Shown: in pieces, positions 1 through 5,330 of the stretch
How the letters are laid out: each line of letters begins with the position of its first letter
Numbering within the stretch: position 1 is the first letter of the stretch
From: an uncultured Bacteroidales bacterium
GTDB taxonomy: Bacteria; Bacteroidota; Bacteroidia; Bacteroidales; P3
DNA length: 8,421 nt
Reading direction: 5' to 3'
Assembly: GCA_937901525.1 (NCBI GenBank)
Contig: CALDHX010000062.1
Span: 1-8,421 of the forward strand
The notes under the pieces: model-generated
The model's input: the letters and a program-made list of their open reading frames with translations, nothing else
Databases searched by the model: none
Told to the model about the DNA's origin: nothing
Translations under genes and position numbers: made by a program

Positions 1-1
1 C

Positions 2-79
2 ATCAAAGACTTCTAATCTTTCTATTTTATATCTGCTTAATACTTTTGCGTATGTGGTTACAGGTTTTGGAAGTATGTT
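2..79 (-). other. Probable start of a type IX secretion C-terminal sorting domain
   Basis: Codons 307-332 of the interrupted gene read NILPKPVTTYAKV, then a short stretch, then IERLEVFD at the edge. Type A sorting domains of Bacteroidota usually begin with a YPNP-like phrase, followed about ten residues later by a strand like IEIYDxxGK. Spacing and pattern fit, although Y and N of YPNP are replaced (L-P-K-P). The rest of the domain would lie to the left of the window. The assignment is by pattern only. Confidence 0.5.
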
Positions 80-877
80 ACAATATTCTGATAATTCTTC
101 TTCGCTTAAACTATTTTCTGTCTTTGGCACAATGATGATTGGGAAAAATCCTATTTGTTTTTTGTAATAGAATTGATAGTATTGGTCTTGGTCAAAACTT
201 ACCCAATTTGTAGAATCATACATTAAATATAATGGTGGCAAATATTCATAACAACCCAAGTCTTCATATCTACAATCTTGATACCATTCTAATTTTTGAT
301 CTCCTCCTTTGAAAGTTATTGTATGATCAAAAAGATAAGGTTTATTGTCTGCAATTTCATGTTCATAGTGTGTATGATTTTTGTCAAACGCCAAAGAAAA
401 GGCTTGAATCTGATGTTGATTAGCAAAATAATGATAATCAAATGTTGTAGGTGTTTGATCGTATTGACCATATCCATCAAAATGTAAAATAGGTGAAGCA
501 TCTATCATAACGCCGTTATTATCATACAAAAAGAAATAAGGAACTTGTGCCATAGGAGGTCTATGTCCTTTAATTTTTGCTGCTACTCCTATCACTCTTG
601 CAGCAGTATCTAAATCGGGAAGATAATATGGTTGTGCAAAACTTCTAATTCCCGGCATTGTTTTAAAACCTACTATATCATGATAACTAAATGTTGATAG
701 ATAATCTTGATCTATACTTGAAATTGCACTATCAGACGCATAACAAAGGTAAAGTAGTCTCTCAAAATTATGATAATTCGGATTAAACCAACCCGCTCCT
801 GAATTTCCTCCTGCTGCAATCCAAGCATTATACTCTGCTAAATTATTGTATGCTACTGCTCCTCCATAAACAGGATC

Positions 878-880
878 TCA
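878..880 (-). other. In-frame TGA stop at codon 40
   Basis: This is the only stop in the 332 codons read from 997 to the window start. One base change (TGG to TGA) would explain it. No complete gene here ends in TGA, none has an internal TGA, and Trp is written TGG elsewhere, for example in the SecA phrase ELWDIY. A private lesion or sequencing error is therefore more likely than a changed genetic code. Confidence 0.85.
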
Positions 881-1009
881 CAACATTGGACATTCAAATA
901 TTGTTTGTGGAAAATAAATTATTGTATCATATTCTTGTTCTTGTGCGTAACTAAAACTTGTTATCGCTAATAAAATTATTATTGCTATCTTTTTCATAAG
1001 GCTATTGTT

Positions 1010-1828
1010 TTATTTATTTAAAAATATACAAGGTCGCATTTTATGATACTGATATTTTGTTTCTCCTTCTTCTAATATGTAAGATTTTCTATCATTGTAA
1101 TCGTTTTTGTTTATGGAATGTTCTATTGTTTTAGGGTGTGAATATGTGGGTGCTTTGTCTTTTAGTGTGCTTACTACTACTATGTAGTCTTTTTCAAGGT
1201 ATAGGTCTTCTATTTTTTCTATTTCTTGGTTGTTTGGTAAGTGATAGTGTTGGGTTTCTTTGTTTGGTTGATGTAGGACTAAACAGCCGTAGGTTTGTTC
1301 TTTGTCTTTTGTCCAACCTTGTTGGTTTTGACTGTCATAATCATTGGTTAGTGGGTTTTCTCCTGTGATTTGGGGTTCTATTATTTCTTCTCCTGCTGGT
1401 ATTGGTAATTCTGGACCTCTTAGGTCTGTGTCATAAAATTCTTTTTCGGGCATTTCTTGGTAATAGACTTGGCTATAGTTTTGTGTGCCTATGCTTGCTA
1501 TTATGGTTTCGCCGTTTTTATCGGTGTAAGCTTCTATTCTAAATAGGTTTGTGGTAGTGGGGATTTCTTTTATTATGATTCCTTCGTTGTTTTTCGCTTT
1601 AAAGTCTTTGATGGATTGATAAGCTATTATGCCTTGTTTTTGTTTGGGCGTATTTATTCTTTCTCCTACAAAATAAATCATTTCTTTGTCTTGGTCATAG
1701 TCATGAATTTCATAACCTAATGAGAAGAACACTGCTCTTATTTCTGCAATACTGATTTCTTGGGCGTTGGTTTTTAAAGCAAATAGCAGTATTAGAAGCA
1801 CTGCTATCAAAGATAAATTCTTTTTCAT
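1010..1828 (-). CDS. Secreted hypothetical protein, 272 residues
   Basis: I do not recognise the family. Residues 1-22 are a clear signal peptide (lysines, a Leu/Ile/Val core, then a TNA-Q junction), with cleavage expected after Ala22. No Cys follows the cleavage site, so it is not an obvious lipoprotein. The mature part is polar and probably beta-rich, with a proline-rich stretch at about 136-152 (RGPELPIPAGEEIIEPQ) and only two cysteines (182 and 267). I see no membrane segment after the signal peptide, no catalytic motif and no recognisable sorting domain. The start at 1828 is the only one that keeps the signal peptide. No Shine-Dalgarno sequence precedes it, as is usual in this phylum. 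It sits 174 bases after the hydrolase gene, beyond a terminator-like hairpin, so it probably has its own promoter. The next gene follows after 12 bases and is probably in the same transcript. Confidence 0.85.
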   Translation of the reverse strand: MKKNLSLIAVLLILLFALKTNAQEISIAEIRAVFFSLGYEIHDYDQDKEMIYFVGERINTPKQKQGIIAYQSIKDFKAKNNEGIIIKEIPTTTNLFRIEAYTDKNGETIIASIGTQNYSQVYYQEMPEKEFYDTDLRGPELPIPAGEEIIEPQITGENPLTNDYDSQNQQGWTKDKEQTYGCLVLHQPNKETQHYHLPNNQEIEKIEDLYLEKDYIVVVSTLKDKAPTYSHPKTIEHSINKNDYNDRKSYILEEGETKYQYHKMRPCIFLNK

Positions 1829-1923
1829 ACGCTTTTATTTTTAAGTTTCTATGATATATAGACAAAACAAAATGCCTTTTTGTTACACCTTAATGAAAAA
1901 AAATTATTTTTCTTTACTTTTTT

Positions 1924-1967
1924 AAAAAAAATCAAAGAAAAAATAAAATTTTTCTTTGATTTTTTTT
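1924..1967 (-). terminator. Terminator-like hairpin after the hydrolase gene
   Basis: Bases 1924-1942 and 1949-1967 form a perfect 19-bp inverted repeat with a 6-base loop. The core arm is ATCAAAGAAAAA, flanked by seven A on one side and seven T on the other. This A-tract, stem, T-tract form can stop transcription in either direction. Here it would end the methyltransferase-hydrolase transcript. The stem is weak because it is AT-rich, so efficiency is uncertain. Confidence 0.65.
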
Positions 1968-1983
1968 ATTTTTTCTTTGATTT
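1949..1983. repeat. Direct repeat of the hairpin's right arm
   Basis: The 14-base string TTTTTCTTTGATTT occurs at 1949-1962 and again at 1970-1983. The left hairpin arm could pair with either copy, giving two alternative stems. A third identical copy lies at 5319-5332, over the end of secA. In such AT-rich DNA, chance or replication slippage is a sufficient explanation. Confidence 0.6.
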
Positions 1984-2002
1984 TTTTCGTCCTTATAACT
2001 CT

Positions 2003-3250
2003 CTATAAGACAAAGTCTTTCATCATCTTTAAGACCTTAGGACTTATTGTTTGTTCAATCTCATAATATTCGTTTGGAGAACCTGTTTTGCATTCTTGAA
2101 ATAGGTGATTCATTCCTTTAAGTTTATGTATTTCGTATGATTTATTACCACCTTTTTTCAGTGCTTTTTCGATTGCAGGCAGGTTTTGATAGTGTAAGAC
2201 TTGCAAATCCTTTGTTCCATTCAATACAAGTATAGGTTGCTTAACTTTTTCCAAATAAACAGAAGGTTCTAATTCAAGAAAACATTTCATCCAAGGGTGA
2301 GAATGTCCCGCTAATTCTCCTTTTTTTAAAGCCTTTAATTGTTCTTCTATTTCTTTTTTAGAGTATCCGTTTACTTTACATATAGCTTTAGTTTGTTCTA
2401 TTAAGACTTCCATTCCGTTTACGCCCGGTCCTGCTAATAGAATTAAGAAATCTACTTCTGAATTGCGAGATGCAACTATCGGAGCTATCAATCCTCCTTC
2501 ACTATGTCCTACAAGACCAATTTTATTTGCGTCAATATTTGGGTGATTCTTTACTGCATTGATTGCAGACTCTACATCAAGAGCGTAATCTAAGGTTGTA
2601 GCATTGAATAATTCTGCATTTTCTGAGCCAAATCCCCTATCGTCATAGCGAAAAACTGCGATTCCGTTGTTTGCCATATAGTCTGCTATCACTGCAAAAG
2701 GCCTATGTTGCATTATTTCTTCATCTCTGTTTTGCAAACCTGAACCACTAATCATTATCATCAAAGGATATTTTCCTTCTTTTTTTGGATAGGTTAGCGT
2801 TCCTTTAAAATCATAATCTACTCCTTGTGTTCTGAATGTTATTTCTTCTTGAATATAGGAAGGATTTGCAGGAGGATTTTGTGGACGGTTTATTGTTATT
2901 TCTGGTTTTTCTTTTTTTACCAAACATAAAGGTATTTCTACAAACATTTGTTTAAAGTTTCCACAAACTGTATCTTTGGTTTGATTGATTTTTCCTTTGA
3001 ATGTGGCTTTTAATTGTTTAACAGAAAACATTAAAGAGTCGTTTCTTAGCACTATTTTCGTTGCAGGAATAAGTTCTTTTGTTTGTGCAGGCGAGCCAAG
3101 AAAAGCAATAGTGTCTTTTGATATTGAAACCTCCAAGGTAAGTGGGAGTTTTTGTCCTTTAAACTCTAAATTGCCTTCATAATAATCTGTTTTTTGGGCA
3201 GAAAGCATTGTTGCAAATGCCATAAAGGCAAGAAATACTAACTTTTTCAT
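2003..3250 (-). CDS. Secreted alpha/beta hydrolase (S33-type serine hydrolase fold)
   Basis: The 415-residue protein has a signal peptide (1-18, ending MLSA, then QK), so it should act in the periplasm or outside the cell. Residues 19-125 form a beta-rich N-terminal domain typical of the Bacteroidota versions, then a proline-rich linker at 121-131. The hydrolase domain spans about 135-415. The full triad is visible: Ser250 in the nucleophile elbow GHSEGG (248-253), Asp348 in NGTKDLQV, and His382 in GMNHLF. ISGSGLQNRDEE (167-178) fits the oxyanion-hole strand and RYDDRGFG (201-208) is a conserved family phrase. Substrate cannot be read from sequence; an ester or a peptide is possible. The ATG is 4 bases after the methyltransferase stop, so the two are co-transcribed and perhaps translationally coupled. 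No Shine-Dalgarno sequence is present. It ends in TAG, the only one in the window. Confidence 0.9.
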   Translation of the reverse strand: MKKLVFLAFMAFATMLSAQKTDYYEGNLEFKGQKLPLTLEVSISKDTIAFLGSPAQTKELIPATKIVLRNDSLMFSVKQLKATFKGKINQTKDTVCGNFKQMFVEIPLCLVKKEKPEITINRPQNPPANPSYIQEEITFRTQGVDYDFKGTLTYPKKEGKYPLMIMISGSGLQNRDEEIMQHRPFAVIADYMANNGIAVFRYDDRGFGSENAELFNATTLDYALDVESAINAVKNHPNIDANKIGLVGHSEGGLIAPIVASRNSEVDFLILLAGPGVNGMEVLIEQTKAICKVNGYSKKEIEEQLKALKKGELAGHSHPWMKCFLELEPSVYLEKVKQPILVLNGTKDLQVLHYQNLPAIEKALKKGGNKSYEIHKLKGMNHLFQECKTGSPNEYYEIEQTISPKVLKMMKDFVL

Positions 3251-3254
3251 AGTT

Positions 3255-4022
3255 TTATTTTTTTATTCTTTTAATTTCTGAAATCATTATCGCTGTTGCT
3301 ATTGATGCGTTAAGGCTTTCGGGTTTGTTGTCTGTGCGAAAGCGTGGTATTGTTATTTTGTGATTTACGTATTGTTGAATTTCTGGACTTATTCCATGAG
3401 ATTCACTTCCTATTATTAAGTGTGAATTTTCTTGAAGTTGTTTTGTGTATATATTTTCTCCCCCTTCTACTATTGAGCCATAGATTGCATGATTAGAGGG
3501 TAGGGATTGTAAGTATTCTTGCAAGTTTAAGTATTTTACTTTTACTCTAAAAATTGAGCCCATTGTGGATTGTACGGTTTTTGGATTGTAAACATCTACG
3601 CAATCTTCACTGCAAATAATGTTTTCTATCGCATACCAATCGGCTAAACGTATTATTGTCCCTAAATTGCCTGGATCTTTTATTCCATCTAATACTATTG
3701 TAAGTCCTTTTTGTTGTTTTAGTGTTTCTTCTTGTGGAATTTTTACAAGAGAATATACTTGATTAGGAGTAGAAAGCAAACTTATTCTTTCTAAATCATC
3801 TTCGCTTATTTCTATTGTTCTATTTGCAAGTCCTTTTGCTTGAATTGTTGTTCTGTTTTTTTGATTCCAATAAGCAGTCGCATATATTGCTTGTATATCA
3901 TATTCAGATTCTAAAAGTTCTAATAGCATTTTTTCACCCTCTACAACAAACAAATTATCTTGATTGCGAAATTTACTTTGTTTGTAACGACTTAGACGTT
4001 TTATTTCTGCTTTTGATAACAT
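3255..4022 (-). CDS. SpoU/TrmH-family RNA 2'-O-methyltransferase
   Basis: This 255-residue protein transfers a methyl group from S-adenosylmethionine to a ribose 2'-OH in rRNA or tRNA. The N-terminal part (about 1-100) is the substrate-binding domain seen in the RlmB/TsnR type (KFRNQDNLFVVEGEKMLLE at 17-35). The C-terminal SPOUT domain carries all three motifs: motif 1, DGIKDPGNLGTIIRLADW (112-129), with the conserved Asn and Arg; motif 2, IIGSESHGISPE (203-214); and motif 3, ESLNASIATAI (235-245). Together they form the knotted cofactor site. The exact modified nucleotide cannot be told from sequence, so I give no gene symbol. It lies 79 bases after rplI, beyond a tandem terminator, and runs directly into the hydrolase gene. 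No Shine-Dalgarno sequence precedes its ATG. The function of the family is firm; the RNA target is unknown. Confidence 0.92.
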   Translation of the reverse strand: MLSKAEIKRLSRYKQSKFRNQDNLFVVEGEKMLLELLESEYDIQAIYATAYWNQKNRTTIQAKGLANRTIEISEDDLERISLLSTPNQVYSLVKIPQEETLKQQKGLTIVLDGIKDPGNLGTIIRLADWYAIENIICSEDCVDVYNPKTVQSTMGSIFRVKVKYLNLQEYLQSLPSNHAIYGSIVEGGENIYTKQLQENSHLIIGSESHGISPEIQQYVNHKITIPRFRTDNKPESLNASIATAIMISEIKRIKK

Positions 4023-4044
4023 TTCTTCAACTTTTAAGATACTA

Positions 4045-4082
4045 AAAAAGGAGCTCTCCTTTGAAAAAGGAGCTCTCCTTTG
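4045..4082 (-). terminator. Tandemly duplicated terminator after the ribosomal protein operon
   Basis: Two exact copies of a 19-base unit abut at 4045-4063 and 4064-4082. On the minus strand each copy reads AAAGGAGAGCTCCTTT followed by extra T: a short stem (AAAGGA with TCCTTT) and a run of five or six T, the form of an intrinsic terminator. The pair lies just after rplI in its direction of transcription. The two copies can also pair with each other into a longer imperfect hairpin. Confidence 0.75.
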
Positions 4083-4101
4083 CTATTTCTTCATAAGAAG
4101 A

Positions 4102-4554
4102 TTACTCAGCGTAAACTTCAAATGTAATTTCTGATTTTATTTCTTTGTAAACAGATACAATAACTTTGTGAGTTCCTACTTCTTTTATTGCATCGCCTAC
4201 GATTGATATTTTCTTTCTATCAACTTCAACATCAAATTGAGCTTTTATTGCATCAGCTATTTGAATTGTGTTTACAGAACCAAATATCTTTCCTGTTTCA
4301 CTTGCTTTAGCAGCTATTCTTAAACCTTCTATTTTGTTCAAAGTTTCTGCAAATGCTTCTGCATCTTGTTTTATTTTAGCTTCTTTAAAAGCTCTTTGTT
4401 TAAGGTTTTCAGCTAATATTTTTTTGTTAGAAGGTGTTGCAACGATTGCATATCCTTGAGGTATAAGATAGTTATTTGCGTATCCGTCTTTTACTTTTAC
4501 TATCTCGTCCTTGTAACCTAACTTATTTACGTCTTGTTTTAATATAATTTCCAT
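4102..4554 (-). CDS. rplI: 50S ribosomal protein bL9
   Basis: The 150-residue length is normal for bL9, a two-domain protein of the large subunit that binds 23S rRNA near the L1 stalk. The N-terminal domain is unmistakable: MEIILKQDVNKLGYKDEIV, then VKDGYANNYLIPQGYA (21-36), which is the family signature. Residues 40-75 suit the long connecting helix. The C-terminal domain (about 78-150) has the usual GKIFGSVNT phrase (88-96). It is the last gene of rpsF-rpsR-rplI, 16 bases after rpsR. Unlike its neighbours it has a strong Shine-Dalgarno sequence (AAAGGAG) 9 bases before the ATG, which also supports this start. The tandem terminator follows the stop by 19 bases. Confidence 0.98.
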   Translation of the reverse strand: MEIILKQDVNKLGYKDEIVKVKDGYANNYLIPQGYAIVATPSNKKILAENLKQRAFKEAKIKQDAEAFAETLNKIEGLRIAAKASETGKIFGSVNTIQIADAIKAQFDVEVDRKKISIVGDAIKEVGTHKVIVSVYKEIKSEITFEVYAE

Positions 4555-4563
4555 TGATTCAAT

Positions 4564-4570
4564 CTCCTTT
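4564..4570 (-). promoter_or_regulatory. Strong Shine-Dalgarno sequence before rplI
   Basis: The minus strand reads AAAGGAG directly after the rpsR stop codon, 9 bases before the rplI ATG. It matches the anti-Shine-Dalgarno end of 16S rRNA well. I checked the upstream region of every other start in this window and found no comparable motif. In Bacteroidota the anti-Shine-Dalgarno is generally held back by ribosomal proteins that include bS6 and bS18, the two proteins encoded just upstream. Confidence 0.75.
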
Positions 4571-4837
4571 TTATTTTAATAAGTCTGCAACGTATGGCAT
4601 TAACGCTAAGTGTCTTGCTCTTTTTACAGCTTGTGATACTTTCTTTTGATATTTATTTGAAGTTCCTGTTATACGTCTTGGTAATATTTTACCTTGTTCG
4701 TTAACAAACTTCAAAAGGAAATCTGCATCTTTGTAATCAATATACTTAATTCCGCTTTTTTTGAAACGACAATATTTCTTTCTTTGTGTTTCTACTGCGA
4801 TTGGGGTTAAATATTTTATTTCTGTTTCGTTTGCCAT
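4571..4837 (-). CDS. rpsR: 30S ribosomal protein bS18
   Basis: The 88-residue protein is a normal bS18, which pairs with bS6 on the small-subunit platform near the 3' end of 16S rRNA. The signature lies in two parts: GKILPRRITGTS (49-60) and QAVKRARHLALMPY (69-82). The N-terminal part (KKYCRFKKSGIKYIDYKD, 20-37) has the usual basic YCRFKK phrase with one Cys. It starts 19 bases after rpsF and ends 16 bases before rplI, the classical gene order. No full Shine-Dalgarno sequence precedes its ATG. The length fits the family, so the start is secure. Confidence 0.98.
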   Translation of the reverse strand: MANETEIKYLTPIAVETQRKKYCRFKKSGIKYIDYKDADFLLKFVNEQGKILPRRITGTSNKYQKKVSQAVKRARHLALMPYVADLLK

Positions 4838-4856
4838 CTCTATTCTTTTTTTAATG

Positions 4857-5228
4857 TTATTCTGCTACTTTTTCTTCTTGTGCTTTTTGTTGGCTCTTTA
4901 ATCCGTTTGCACGTTTCTTTTCGTTGTATGCAATAGCGTGTTTGTCCAAAGATACTGTCAAGAAACGAAGTAATCTTTCATCTCTCTTGTACGCTGTTTC
5001 TAATTTTGCTATTACATCTCCTTCTGCACGGAATTCTATTAAGTAGTAGAATCCTGTTGTTTTCTTTTGGATAGGATATGCTAACTTTCTCATTCCCCAA
5101 TTGTGCTCGAAAACTATTTCTGCACCATTATCAGTCAATAAAGTCTGATACTTTTTTACCGTTTCCTTTATCTGTTCTTCAGATAAAACGGGAGTTACGA
5201 TGAAAACGGTTTCATACTGTCTTACCAT
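4857..5228 (-). CDS. rpsF: 30S ribosomal protein bS6
   Basis: This 123-residue protein is bS6, the partner of bS18 on the 30S platform. Family features are MVRQYETVFIVTPVLSEEQ at the start, WGMRKLAYPIQKKTTGFYYL (44-63) in the middle, and ERLLRFLTV (84-92) at the end of the ferredoxin-like fold. Residues after about 100 form the charged, disordered tail (KKRANGLKSQQKAQEEKVAE) that varies between species. It is the first gene of rpsF-rpsR-rplI, 102 bases after secA. A promoter is expected in 5229-5276, but I saw no clear consensus match. There is no Shine-Dalgarno sequence, only an A-rich leader. bS6-bS18 binding to its own mRNA leader is known in other bacteria; I cannot confirm such a structure here. 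Confidence 0.97.
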   Translation of the reverse strand: MVRQYETVFIVTPVLSEEQIKETVKKYQTLLTDNGAEIVFEHNWGMRKLAYPIQKKTTGFYYLIEFRAEGDVIAKLETAYKRDERLLRFLTVSLDKHAIAYNEKKRANGLKSQQKAQEEKVAE

Positions 5229-5276
5229 AAGGTTTTTGTTTTTAATTTATTAATAATTACTATTTTTTGAGTTTGC

Positions 5277-5322
5277 AAAAGTAGTACTAAATTCTGATTT
5301 GACAAAATTTAGTACTACTTTT
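5277..5322 (-). terminator. Hairpin between secA and rpsF
   Basis: Bases 5277-5293 and 5306-5322 are a perfect 17-bp inverted repeat (AAAAGTAGTACTAAATT and its complement) with a 12-base loop, starting 8 bases after the secA stop. On the minus strand the stem ends in four T and then GC, so the U-tract is short. Most likely it is the secA terminator or an mRNA 3'-end stabiliser. An operator is less likely. Confidence 0.6.
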
Positions 5323-5330
5323 TCTTTGAT

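Larger units (their letters stand above)
1..997 (-). pseudogene. Secreted protein of unknown function, interrupted by one in-frame TGA, 3' end outside the window
   Basis: I do not recognise the family. Reading the minus strand from ATG at 997 gives a typical signal peptide (MKKIAIIILLAITSFSYA, then QEQE), so the product should be exported by Sec. Codon 40 is TGA (880-878). Beyond it the same frame stays open for 292 codons to the window edge, with normal protein composition: many Tyr, Asp, Phe and His residues, and phrases such as GHRPPMAQVPYFFLYDNNGV. There is no second stop and no frameshift, so the lesion is a single codon. The context MLxDPVYGG would suit Trp (TGG to TGA). The last ~26 codons resemble the start of a type IX secretion sorting domain, which implies final export to the cell surface or medium. 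The start lies 12 bases after the upstream gene's stop, so the two are probably co-transcribed. A real nonsense mutation and a base-call error are both possible. Confidence 0.72.
1829..2002. other. AT-rich intergenic region holding a terminator hairpin
   Basis: This 174-base gap separates the hydrolase gene from the pair of secreted-protein genes. The half next to the hydrolase holds the hairpin and a repeat of its arm. The promoter of the 1828 gene should lie in about 1829-1920, but I found no convincing match to the Bacteroidota consensus (TTTG near -33, TAnnTTTG near -7). Confidence 0.6.

Noticed and set aside
316..501. Minus-strand 61-codon frame
   Set aside because: It overlaps, in another frame, the long open frame of the interrupted secreted protein and has the low-complexity Ile/Leu composition of a shadow frame.
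878..880. TGA read as selenocysteine
   Set aside because: The codon after the TGA is followed only by a weak 4-bp stem possibility, not a bacterial SECIS-like hairpin, and nothing suggests a selenoprotein family. Trp to stop is simpler.
1138..1368. Plus-strand open frame inside the 272-residue secreted protein gene
   Set aside because: It is a Leu/Cys-rich mirror of the coding strand with no signal of its own. The same goes for the plus-strand frames at 296-487, 2985-3182, 3815-4045, 4268-4459, 5339-5536, 6199-6408, 6950-7144 and 8059-8268.
4045..4082. Start of a CRISPR-like array
   Set aside because: The two units abut with no spacer, there are only two copies, and no cas gene is present.
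5229..5276. Bacteroidota-type promoter for rpsF
   Set aside because: There is a TTTTG followed by TA-rich sequence at roughly the right distance, but no TAnnTTTG match, so I do not call it.
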